Source: Isoetes taiwanensis (lineage: Eukaryota; Streptophyta; Lycopodiopsida; Isoetales; Isoetaceae). From it: DNA of 64,000 nt. Position numbers and translations under genes: made by a program. The stretch covers positions 9,012,655 to 9,076,654 of the forward strand of contig JAJEKV010000054.1 of assembly GCA_021234155.1 (NCBI GenBank), written 5' to 3'. The notes under the pieces were generated by a model. It saw only the letters and a program-made list of their open reading frames with translations. It ran no database searches and was not told the DNA's origin. Below, piece after piece: positions 42,392 to 54,470 of the stretch. The number at the start of each line of letters is the position of its first letter. Within the stretch, counting starts at the first letter, position 1.

Positions 42392-44799
42392 TCAAAGATA
42401 CAAAAAGAGTAGGACCCAAACAGACTTACCAAGACTCCATCTTTCTTCGCACCGAGTCAAGATTGTGCCTCCAGCAGGCAAGGTCCCGTCCGGAAAGCCT
42501 ATGAGATGGGACACTAGCGTGTACATCCTTATATTGACCTTGCACTGCAGGGTTTGGATCTTCAGAACTTTCCAGTGCGCTTCCACGTAGTTTGTCGTAT
42601 CCACATCTGCATGGTTGAACATCCGTTTGTGTCGTTGCCATTTACCATCCCACGTTGCCCCATTCAGCCAATTGTGATTCAAGTACCTACATCGCCCAGG
42701 GTCAGGATGTTTGCCCTTGCGTCTACATGTATGAGCTAAATGTCGTTGTGCACTCACCCTTGTATGATGTGGTTTTCTCCGTAGAGAAGTTGAAATTGTG
42801 CCAACTGCTGGTGGTATGCTTGGGGGTTCGGTTCCGTCATCAACCGGCGGCCCCGAGCCACGTCCCTCTTCAAGACTCCTCCGGCCGCCAGTGGCGGCAA
42901 GTATTTTTGCCATGCACGTTTCGCATGGAACCAACATGCAAGAACATTGCCTGCAACCTGTTTGGAGCCACCATGAGTGTCGTTTTCCATCAAGCGATAC
43001 AATCAATGCACGCTCATCATACCTGCTCACCGTCTGCCCAACAATGTGGGTCTTCTGACACGACCTCCGTGATAGCCCGTCTCTCACACCCGTCCATGTC
43101 AATGGTGATTGACCTAGGCCTGATTGTGCCCATCCGTTCAAACACAAGACGTAGTGCTATCTTCAGGGCATGTCATTTGGTGCCCTCGTCGGCCTCTGTC
43201 TGCAGAGCATGTAAAAGGCGGGAACCCCACACCTCCGGCAATCGGTAACGACCGCCCGCGTCTGCGAAAACTTCCCGATTTGTACGGAAGGTTGAATCCA
43301 TGGCCCAACCACCACCAAGCGCTCCATCTCCAACGGCCTCCAACATCCTGTCATCTTGGATGACTAGGATCCATGGCCGGTCCAACGGCTCGACAGCATG
43401 CGGATTCCAGGGCTGGTGAAAAATCACCTTCCCGGAGGCTTTCCAATCGTCAATCCCGCTCTCGAGGCTTTCCCAGTCCGTACCCAAACTGCCGCCTACG
43501 AGGTGTAATGTGGTGAGATTGAATGACAAAATATTTTCGATTGTGATCTTATTGAAACAAAAGTATGGACAACATCATTGAACAAAAATATGGACAACAT
43601 CACAGTATGTAGTCTACGACAACGTCACTGCTCCATGGGATCTTAATTGTTTAGGGATCTTCCGGTATTCTCTCTGCGATCGAATCGGTATATGACTTCG
43701 CTCAAGCGGGCTTCTGATCATACGTATTTGCGGTCCCCGTGCTCTTGCGATGTCCCACGCAGCACGTGTCATTCCAATACTTCTAAGCTCTTGTGCGGCA
43801 GCCGCAAGCAGTTCAGGATGCACAGGCATGGACCAATCCTCTGCATTTGTGAAAGGGTCATGGCCAGTGTGTTCTGTGCGCACGTATATTCGTGCACCGC
43901 TCGATGCAGCACCATTTCCATCTACTTTCACTGTCCGCAAGCGAAACAAGCATCCTCTGCGGTGCGACCCCGATGCGGTTGCCTATCCCGGGTGCCCTCC
44001 GCCGTGGTTGTCTCCGCGGTGGCGGGCATAGTCATCCACAACCTCACGGTTGCGGCCCGCGACGGTGATGCCCATGGACCAAGCGGACACGATGAGTAGG
44101 TTTGTAGCTCAATCACCCTTTGCTCTAGGCTGTCCATGGTGGTCTCTTCACATTGATAGTTGAAGTCACCATCCTTCATGGTGCGGCCACCTCGCGCGTG
44201 CACACTTCCATGCACGCCATTACGTATTCTTTGGGGGCTTTATCGCCGCCGTAGGCGACTTCCCAATCCTCACGAAATCTTTTGAAGAGTGGCGGTGGGG
44301 GAGCGATGGGTGCTTCCACTCGGGTGACCCCTAGCAACTAGTCAGCCTTAACTCCACGTAAAGGGACTAACTTGTAGGGCCCGGTTACGCGCGGTACAAC
44401 CAATCGCTGGATTCACTTGGACTCATCGTCAAGCTGCAAGATCGACAATATGCAGCCCATCGGTGCATCAGTAGAACATGGTTCTCGGCGGGGTGCCCTC
44501 CAGCTTCTCTGGCGGGATAGGGGTGAAGCGGGGATCGGCAAAAGACTTATTCCGGACGGATGGGGAACATAGTGTTCTTGAGGCACAACCTCATCAACGA
44601 TACACACACTTTCGTTGAATGCGTAACCACCAACCCGAGGTGCACCACGAAGCCATTGTCTTTGGGTAGGGTAGAGACCGCCAATTCGTGAACAAGTTCT
44701 TGGGGATCTTAGGTGGGAGTAACTTGTGAAGTGGATAGGCCGCGGGTTCCACCCATCGTCCAGATTATCATCCCGGTTTCCTCCTCGACATTGTGTCAT
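42392..44799 (-). pseudogene. Mutator-like transposase, broken
   Basis: Minus-strand fragments line up as one protein. An N-terminal part has YVRTEHTGHDPF (about 43880), an H.GH.P-type motif. The DDE core starts at RPWILVIQDDRMLEAV and WAMDSTFRTN (about 43290-43390; first Asp). ITIDMDGCE (about 43090) carries the second Asp. NVLACWFHAKRAWQKYLP (about 42900-42960) is the C2H-like helix between the second and third acidic residues. TTNYVEAHWKVLKIQTLQ (about 42540-42595) is the C-terminal signature. A possible intron is at about 43515-43613. Several frame changes make it non-functional as it stands. The protein would cut and join the element's ends. Confidence 0.65.
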
Positions 44800-44937
44800 C
44801 CGGTGTCATGAAGGCCATAATCACTATCATTTTTCATAAATCGACTCATCGAAGTCGTTTGGTGTCTACCTGCGCGCCATTCTCGGGACACTCTACTAGG
44901 AAGACAAACGAGTGTCTATCACAAAGATTTAACTCAC

Positions 44938-45190
44938 ACGCCTATGGCAAAAATAGCCTCGGTAAGAAATTGCCTATGGTAAAAAAAAAAATTAGCCTAT
45001 GGTTAGAAATAGCGTGTGGTATTGGCCTATGGTAAAAAAAAAATTTCCCATGGTAAAAATGCCTATGGCAAAAAAAGTAGCCTACGGTAAAAAAATAGCC
45101 CATGGTAAAAAAATAGCATGTGCTAAAAATATCCTATTCTAAATGTCTATTGTATTAGCCTATGATAAATGCAAAAAAAAAGGCCTATGC
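44938..45190. repeat. Minisatellite based on TAGCCTATGGTAAAAA
   Basis: About 11 degenerate units of 14-20 bp with a constant CCTATGG/CCCATGG core and variable A-runs lie between the transposase and the right inverted repeat. Confidence 0.7.
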
Positions 45191-45369
45191 TCAATATTGA
45201 GATTGCAAAAGGAGATGAGAGAGATATGGAGTGCACCTGCTTTAGCACTTCGCTACCGCTATAGCACCAAAGACTCGATCAAGCACTCGCGCCCTCCCAA
45301 ACGATATGAGCATACAATGTCTTGGTGCGCATAAATAGCCCTTAGGCTCGTATAAGGATTCGCCCAGGC

Positions 45370-46008
45370 GAATCATTCTTTCAATCGAACCCTTCTTTCA
45401 ATCTTATTCATTGGGCATGCGTGATAGCAAAATGTGGGCTCCATAAGCGCCAGTATGGTTGAAATTGTGGGGGTAGGGTGAACAACCCCCACCCCTTTGT
45501 ATTTCAAAAAAAATTGAGGTGGCGATTTCAAAAAAAAAAAAAAAAACTTGGGCATTTCAAAATTGTGCGGGCAGGGTGGCCCCCCTGCCAGCCTGACATG
45601 CACATATGGGTTCGCTAGCCAACCCCGCACCGATGCTGACCTGCTTGGCGACTACCACCACGACGCTGACCCCGCCCACGCATTTTGACGCAGGGGTTCG
45701 CCCGAGGCTTAATCCGCCTCGCACAGACACCCCCGGCTGACCCGCCCGCCCGATTTGACTGGCAGAGGTTAAGCCTGGTTTAATGCTGTACGAACACTTC
45801 GTATTACCTATTAGGCCCGCCCACCGATGCCCGTGACGGCGACCCGGGTTTGGTTCGCCCAGCGAACCCTGCAGCAATACCCGTCCGCCGCCCGCCCCTC
45901 GCGGGTTGGCAGTATGATCCTCCGGCTCGCGCTGAAGGGACCCCCGGGTTCGCTCGGGCGAACCCGGCATGGCGGTTTGACCGATTTCGGGAGCCAATAA
46001 AGTTGGCG
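45370..46008. repeat. Right long inverted repeat of the Mutator-like element
   Basis: Inverted relative of 41010-41640. It contains TTCGCCCAGGCGAA at about 45361, TTCGCCCAGCGAACCC at about 45853 and GGGTTCGCTCGGGCGAACCC at about 45946. A-runs at 45508-45546 are an internal expansion not seen on the left. Confidence 0.65.
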
Positions 46009-46021
46009 ATTTGGGTGCTTC

Positions 46022-49000
46022 AACTCTTTGTTTGGCGCTGACGTATTTCAAGATATCTCCATTCTAGTTCTCGGCGTTGCAAGCATTTTAGAGTGTTGGC
46101 GCATCGCTTTTTCATTAGGGTTTTCCTCGAAAATCCTAAGAGCGTGGTTTTTAATCCCGGATGAGAAGTCGCCGCGATCTTCTCACATTTGCTTTGACTA
46201 TGCAGCGAATGATTCATTTTTTATATCTTGTATTCTTTATCTGCTATCATGCTCTCAATAATTGTCTAGTTTCGGAGCATTTTTCAAGCTTTACAAAAAC
46301 TTCTACCCCTAGTATGGGGAACCAATTTGTATTCAATGTTTCAAAGAGCTCAATGACGTTTATTCTGCATTTAGGTTTTTTGCCTACTTTCATTTGTTTT
46401 TTCCCTTTTTTTTAGGATAGCCATCGATATATCCTTTCCCTTTTTTCAATTTGCCATGCCCATGGACTTTGTCATTTCTTTTTACTATAGGACCATGTTT
46501 GGCTTTGGCCCCTTAACTTGTCTGCTTGATTATATATGTTTTTATCGATGTTAGTCTGGTGTTTGTGGTGGTTTTCTCTAGGTTGATATGTTTTCGTTTG
46601 TTGGTGCTTGTATAGCTTGTGATTCACTTTTTGTTTTGTCAGTTTGGGCTTGTAAAGTTCTTGGTTCACCTTGTTAGTTTGCTAGTTTGGATTTCACAGA
46701 TGCCTCCCCCATTCCTTTTTCCCGTTTTAGATTCTTATATTATGTGGTTCGCGTTGTTTTCTTGGGTTAGTTTGTTTTCCCGCCAAAGTTGTCATTACTA
46801 TAACTAACGTTCTTCATCTGTTTAGCATCGGTGATGTTGGTCTCGTTTTTCCCTAGTTCCATAAGGTTTGGTAGTCTAATTCTCTATATTTCAAGTTTTT
46901 CCATAATACATGTTTATTAAAAAAAAAAAAAATAACTCAAAAGTTGCTTATTTTCTTATGGAAACTATAACTTACGGTGAGATGCATTAATTTTATGGTA
47001 GACATGTACGTACCTAGGGTATGCATTTTAGGCATGATGTCAGCATGGGGTTATGCATGAGCATTCTTTCTGGTTTGTCAAGCGTAATATTTTGGACATG
47101 TATATTATGACATGGATAATTGTTGACATCTTTCTATTTCATGTCTCATATTGCATCAGTGTTTGTTATATGAGTGTGATATGTTGGGTTTATGATTTTT
47201 CTTTTGGGTGGTATATTTCTTATCGGTGTTGCAATTGTATTATCATCAATGTGCCTTGTCAATTCTTTTATCACATTTTTTCTCATGGAAATGATACCTT
47301 GTGGTTGGACTTGCACGGATCTTATGTTATAGGCTTTAGGCATGATACCTGACATAGAGGTTATGTTCGTATTATAGTTTGTTTTTCTTCTAGAGTGCTC
47401 ACATTGCTTGAACTAACATTTTTTCATAGGTTTACATGATGCATGTTTTTAGAACTCGCAAGTTGCATGATTTCTCATGGGAACTATAACTTATAGTAGA
47501 CGTGTACGTATCCAAGTTATATATATTGGGATGATGTTTCGAATGGGGTTATGTATAAGCATTCTTATGGTTTGGCAAGCATATTATATTGCGCATGTAT
47601 ATATTATGTTTGACATGGATAACTGTTGACCTTATTCTATTTCATATTTCATATTGCATCAGTATTCGTTATATGTATGTGATATATTTGGTTCATGATG
47701 CATTGACATTTGTTACATGTAGTTCCTCTATCTTGCTTATGTTTTTTCTTATGCGATATGTTTCTTGTCGGTGTTATGACTGCATTAATACCAATATGCC
47801 CCGTCATTTCTCGTACCGCTTGTTTTTCCTCATGGAAACTATAACTTATAGTAGACTTGCACATATCCAAGTTATAGGCATTAGGCATGGTCTCTTGCAT
47901 AAGATTATTTTCGTAGACTGGTCTGTTTTTCCTCCAGAGTGCTCGTTGCTTGATCTGACCTTTTTTCATATGTTTAGCAGCGGTGATGTTGGACTCATTT
48001 TTCCCCAATGGTTTATATGTGTCTCTTATGGGGTTTGGTTCTTGTTGATGTTCAGCTACCCTAAGACCTATGTGCCTTTAATCCTTTTTTCTCTCGTTAA
48101 TTTTCACTGCCTTAGTCATTTTTCTTCTGCCCATATTACCCATCACATACCTAGTTTTAATTGTCTATTATTGCTCCATTTGTCTCTCATAATCCGTGAG
48201 TTTCTTTAATTGGTTGCTCGATTTTTATACTAGTTCCAATTGTCCCGTTTCTCCCTTATGGATTCTTACAGTTTCACTTGTGCTTCACCCGCTTTTGTAG
48301 TTCTTGGATACGCCATCTTTTGTCGTCATGGTATCCTTTTTTCTATTCCTTCTACTTTGATTTGTCCCATGTTGCTCCGCTTGTTCTATGGTTGGTTGGT
48401 CTTTTTAGTTTGTTTGACATGTTCAATCTCGCTTTTGAAAGTCTTCATATCCTTGTGGCTACCTTCTACCTTCTTCACCTTTCCTTTCTGTTAGTTTGAA
48501 GCTCTATTCTTCTTGTTTCTTTGTTGGGTTTTATTATTTTAGTCTGATTAGTTTCATGCTTGGTTGTTGTTTCACTTTGTCCTTACTCATGATCCATTAC
48601 TCCTCTTCCGGCCTTTTCTTTACTTGTTCTATTAGTCATTGCTAGTCTTGTTTTCACGTTGTTTGGTCCATGTGGTTCATGTTATCCCTTTCATCACAAT
48701 CTCATTGCTCTATCCCTCTGCTTCGTTTGTTTCATTTACCATGTGATCTCTGATCCCCTCCATCCCACTCAGTCCTTGAGTCTAGTTGGTCTCTAAGGTT
48801 GGCATGCCTCGTCAGTTTGTTGGTTGACCGTCGTTTATTCATTTTTGGCTTCTATACTTTGAGTTTGACTAGTGCATATTTTCTAAAACTTCTTTTTAGC
48901 TTGATTTCTTAGGAGAACTATAACTTACTGTAGTATGTCTTTTGTCGTTGTTACGGTTGCATTATAATCAATGTGCCCTGTCAATTCTTTTATCGCTTGG

Positions 49001-51560
49001 TTTTTTCTCATGGAAAATATAACTTATGGTAGACTTGCACGTGTCTGAGTATAGGCTGGAGGTTATGCATGAGCATTCTTTATAGGAGCATTCTATATCG
49101 ATCATGCATTAAGATGTTTTCTTTAAGTGTAATTTTTTACCTCATTCTACACCAGTGTTCGTTAATTGTGAGGGATCTGTTTAGTTCATGATGCATGGAT
49201 ATTTGTTTCATGTGATTGGTTTACCTTATTTTCGATGGGTCTCTGATGTGATATAGTTCTAGTTGGTATATATAACGATTACCTTAAAATCAATGTGCTC
49301 CCATCATTTTCTTATCTCGGTTAATATTCTACTATCCTATCCATTGTCTTCTCTTTGGGTTGCTGGTCACGTCCTTTGTCCTTCATTGCTCCATTGTTCT
49401 GTAGTCCGTGTGTCTTTTTAGTATTTGTCCTGGTTTCATACTTGTTCCGTTGTCCCGTTTCTTCCTATGGTTTCTTGTAGTCCTATTTGCACTCCATTTG
49501 CTTCATTAGTTCTTGCTTTTGCCATTTTTGTTCATCTAAGTTGACACTTATATCCTGTGTCTTTATGGGATCCTTCTTTTTCCTCTCTCTTGCAGGTTAT
49601 TCATGTGTTCAATTGTCGAATTTGTTCCTCTCGCCCTTCTAGTTCTGGCGGTTTTTCTATTGCCTTTATCCAATTTTCTCCTTTTGCTCCGTCAGTTCCA
49701 TAGTTAGTGGTCTCTTTAGTTCTATTGATGCTTTCCACCTTGTTTTTTGCAGCGTCATTGCTTCAGGGCCTGATCATCAATGTGCCGCTTCACTTCTTCG
49801 ATCTCGATGTTCCACTGTCGTTATTCATTTTTCATAGTGTCTGCCCTGACATTTGTTCTTGTTTCGGTCATCCTGTTTCTTCCTATAGACTCCTGCACTC
49901 TTGCTTGTGCTCCATTGCTTCTGTTGTTCTTGTTACATTTTTCTTACTCACTTCCCCCGTATTCCTCCAAGCTGATCATCGGACACTTTCCTTTCCTGAG
50001 TTTTTTCTATCATAGTCTTTCATTGCCCGAATTGTCCCTCTCTCCATTCTATGTCTAGCGGTCGTGTTCTATTGCCTTTAATCATAGTTGTATCCACTTG
50101 TTCTGCTTGTTCCATGGTTGGTTGGATTCATTTATTTTGACTTTATTCTTTTAGTCTCATTATTGTTTAGCTTTGTTATTTTAATTTTCCTTGCTCATAA
50201 TTTCGTTGCTCATCTTCGTGACCTTCAATTTTACTTGTAATATTGGCCTTGCGAGATAGACATTCATGCTTTCTTATCTTTGTAGTTTTCTTTACCCGGG
50301 TTGCCCGATTCTTTAGAGTCTATTTTTCGCTTGTTGGCATAATTTTCCATTTTACTGTTGGTTCCCTGCACCCCACACAGTTCTTGTGTCTTGTTGGTCC
50401 CTAGTATTCCCTTGTTTCATCAGTTCTATTCATCTTTTATCCCTTATGGCCCCATTTTTGTTTCTTGTAGTTCTCATCATGCTTTAAGTTGTGTTCAGGC
50501 TATGGGGATGTCACCTTGTGCCCCTTGTCCTTTGCTGGTGCATCGCTCTTTTAACTTATCATCATTAGTTCCTTCTTAAGATATCAATCAATGTCTTTAC
50601 CATAGTATTCGGGCCTTCTATTGTTTAGCCTATGTTTGGCACCAGGTTTTTTTCCTTTATCTGTATGGTTCTTCTGCTTCTTTAGCTCCATTGCTCATAC
50701 TGTTATTTTGGTTGATTCCTCATTTCTTTGTAGTCTGACTGATCCATTTCGTTGCGTTCATTTTGGTTGCTCCATTTGCACTGTTTGTATTGGTTCATTG
50801 GGCCTCATGCTGCTTTTTTTCATTTTTCATGGTTGGCGTCCATTGCTTGTTTGGTGGTCCTTACCATACCTCCTTGTTGTCAAGTGCCTCATCGCCTCAA
50901 ATGGCCCTTTTTTGTTCAATTTACCATTAGTTACCCCCGTTGTCTTCTCCTTCTTGCCTTGTTCAAATTAACATTAGTTACCCCCGTTGTCTTCTCCTTC
51001 TTGCCTTAATTGCCCTATTGTTCTGTTGCTCCGTTGCTCCACAACGTCTGCTTTATTCTTTATCCATTTATCCCGGTCCAAGGGTAGTCTGTATATTTCA
51101 ATGGATTTTCAGTGATCTTACTTGTTTTTGCTCGCAGTCTCGGTCTGTGATTGGAGGAGGTAGGTTCCTCTTTGTGTCGGATATTATTGTTTTGCAAATG
51201 ACCTTTCCCTATAATGCCATGGTTCTCTTCTTATATAGAAGAGAACCATCATTCTGGGGAAAGGGACGCCTGTTTTGGCGTCACGCCATTTTGAGCGTCA
51301 GATCTATCTATATCTCGAGCCTTCTATGGCGCAGGCTTTCTTTGGTTCTGTCTACTATATATCCATATTGCCTGCTAGCATTCCTCATCCAGCGTTTCCT
51401 CCATCGTTCTTTGGCCTTGTCTACTATATGAATTACATTTGGTTTTAGAGTTTCTAAAGTTTCCCCTCCCTCCTTTGAGTCTAGTCACCTGGTGTCGGCT
51501 CGTCTTAACATCTATTGATTTCTTCTCATTCCACCGAGTGAGGGCTGTATCGACTCTTAT
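46022..51560. repeat. T-rich domain with degenerate complex repeats
   Basis: The plus strand is strongly T-rich and A-poor over 5.5 kb, which produces many long hydrophobic frames that are not genes. A unit of about 350-520 bp recurs, marked by CTCATGGAAACTATAACTTA at about 46954, 47476, 47830, 48910 and 49008. A second marker, ATCAATGTGCC, precedes several of these. A separate 47-bp tandem pair starts at 50925 and 50972. Origin unknown; it may be an old satellite-like array or T-rich introns/UTRs of a lost element. Confidence 0.55.
51202..51264. repeat. Short imperfect hairpin, about 28-bp stem
   Basis: CCTTTCCCTATAATG and GGTTCTCTTCT are mirrored by AGAAGAGAACC and CATTCTGGGGAAAGG around a 7-base TTATATA-type loop. 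The mismatches are confined to the outer stem, giving a miRNA-precursor-like shape, but a tiny MITE is at least as likely. Confidence 0.5.
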
Positions 51561-51589
51561 CTTCTATATCTTTGTGGCTGGTGGCCTCT

Positions 51590-52200
<611 letters not shown>

Positions 52201-52259
52201 TATATATTTTCTTTCTTCGCGTAGCAATGTTGCTTCCGAAGATTCTTTATAATTTCTCT

Positions 52260-53447
52260 ATTCTGCTATTTTTTCTCATCAGATACTTGTGCTCTGCTTG
52301 CCTTTCGAGCATGATGCATGCTTGGCCATAGGGCTCCTAACCTTTTCACGTTAACCATCTATGTGATTGCGTTTTGAAGTTCGGCGTGATCCTCTTTCTT
52401 GACACTGAGATGATAGCCGATTTTCAGTAGTTCTGAGGTGGTTGCGGTTGCAGTTTTCACTTCTAGCCCTTCTTGTTGGGGTGGGGGTTGGGAGTCGATA
52501 TTTGAAGGTTGCGGGCCGAGTTGCAGCTTTAGTCTGGTCAATTTTGACTTGGACGGGCTTTGGATGCGGTTTTGAGAACTTTGTGGGTTATGGGCCTAGT
52601 TATATGTTTTAAGCTAGTTATATGGCTGCGGTCATTGTTGGATTTTTTCACTTATATTCACTCATGTTACGGCCTCATTGTGGGTACCCCTATGGGTCAT
52701 TGTATTTTCACTCATTCAGCTCAATGGATGTTATTGCTTTGCAAAGGACCTTTCCAGAAAAGTATGTCGATTTATGCTTAAGCCACAAGTATTGAACAAG
52801 CTCGTTGCTTACTTTTCGATAAAAAACCTCTTCAGAGCATGCTTATGCCGCAATTTGGTCCAGGTAAATTATAGTCTTGATGCTAAACCAACCACTAGTA
52901 TAGAAAGAGGGTCATCTGTGAATTTCTCTGGATTTAAGGCAATTTGATCTAGAGATCAAATGGCAAGGCGCTGGCTTGCTTTCATCATGCGGCAGAGCCA
53001 TTTTGGGTGCTAATCCTAAGAGAATCTCGTTACCACATAAACTTTGCTTTTTTTTTTTCCGTTTTTCATAAATGGACCATGATCTTGAGGTAAAATTCCA
53101 ACTATTATTTGAAATCAAAGCCAACTGGGAGTTACCAACCATATCTGTCTGCCATTAATATTGGCTCTATTCCATGTTAATATTTAAGAAAATCATATAT
53201 CTCCATCCAGTTTTATCATACTGCATAGAAACAGGCACAAATGATAAGTTCTATACCCTTCCTTGCATTCAAGAAATTTAAAGCATAGATTTTGCTAGTC
53301 AATAGAGTTTTTTATCTCGCAATAGAGTCAGTAGAGTTAACGGAGTCTGCCAGCTCAAAAAATCCTGCTAGGTGCCATAAAATGGGCTTATCCTTACCCT
53401 TAGAAGTGAGTTAACTAAATTGCAATATTCGTACATGAATGTAATGC
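52260..53447. other. Unannotated stretch
   Basis: No supported gene or repeat. A T-run at 53048-53057 and scattered short frames only. Confidence 0.5.
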
Positions 53448-54247
53448 TTACTTCACATAATTAGGCACTTGATTAAGATGAGCTTGTTTGCTCGATGTCT
53501 TCATTTGTAATATTGCTGCTTGTGCTTCCTTATGTGCTCGATAAATAAGGTCCGTTTTAAGGAGGAAGTCTTCAACCTCTTGAGATACATTCGTATTGAT
53601 GCTTGAGCAATTGGTTAAATGCTCATAGAGATAAGCATCAAATGAAGGTTCTTCATGATTTATAGAATCATGGGTTACTGCAGAGAAGTGTTCGATGAGA
53701 TCTCAATAATAGAAATTGGATTTTGGACTTCTTGATTAACTTCTTGAGTGATTTGTTGGGTAAAATCTTCATTGTTGAAAGAGGCATTACTAATCATCTT
53801 AGCATTATCTGCCTCTGCTTCTAATAATGGGAGCTATGGAATCTTGCGATATTCATTACCGTCTTCCAATATATAAAGACTAATAATGAGTTTTTGTAAA
53901 TCCAATGAAGCGTGGATCACTGAAATAGGAGGACTTGGATTTGATTCTTCAAACAAGGGACCATTCCAAGAACTAGATTTCTTGATCTCTCCCCTTAAAC
54001 TGGAGAACTTATAAATTGCCTGATTAAGCTCTTGACAATGTTTGACACAGAGGTAATTTTGTAAGTCCAAGTTATCTTGAGGATTATTTTCACAATCCTT
54101 TATTTTAATTCTTGTATTAAAGGATTGAAATAATTCTGGCATTATCTGAAAGGGATTTTGTGAGTACTTCACCTGTTTGTTTGAAGGTGATGCCCGACTA
54201 GAACCTGCAGGATTAGTTACTGGTTGCTTTTGTTTGTGTGAATCCAT
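53448..54247 (-). pseudogene. Broken gene of unknown function, about 265 codons
   Basis: From ATG 54247 (MDSHKQKQPVTNPAGSS) the minus strand is open to a TAG at 53834-53836. The same phase continues protein-like (LLEAEADNAKMISNASFN) to about 53700. After one frame change DLIEHFSAVTHDSINHEEPS runs on to KTSSKQAHLNQVPNYVK and a TAA near 53448. The product is polar, Asn/Gln/Ser-rich, with no membrane segment or family I recognise. The continuing sense of both broken parts shows this was a real gene, now disabled, unless the two lesions are sequencing errors. Confidence 0.5.
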
Positions 54248-54470
54248 AAGAGCCAGCAATATAAACTTCAATTAAAAATATTTATTTTGCAAATTTGCAG
54301 ATTTCAATAACTGTTTGCTGAAAAGAAAACGTCTGTTGAGACGCAGTTTCATTTGGATTGCCAACGTGGTTGTGACGTGGCATTATATGCCTCAACGCAA
54401 AAATACAGTCAACAGATTTCTTCAATAGCTTATTCTTCTGTGGCTGTTATTCTGCGGCTACAATCTTTGC

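Larger units (their letters stand above)
40993..46021 (-). mobile_element. Mutator-like DNA transposon with long inverted repeats
   Basis: The outer parts, about 41010-41640 and 45370-46008, are imperfect inverted copies of each other. GGCTCCCGAAAT at 41014-41025 pairs with ATTTCGGGAGCC at 45984-45995, and GGGGCCACCC with the adjoining CACAAATTTTGAAATG at about 41438 matches the complement near 45555-45590. ATTTGGGT..GTGCTTC (40993-41009) and ATTTGGGTGCTTC (46009-46021) flank the element and look like the 9-11 bp target duplication of Mutator-like elements. The interior holds a decayed transposase gene on the minus strand. Confidence 0.7.

Noticed and set aside
46619-51431. Many long hydrophobic plus-strand frames (possible membrane proteins)
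   Set aside because: T-rich DNA gives Phe/Leu/Ser-rich frames in every phase; no start context, motif or conserved frame between repeats.
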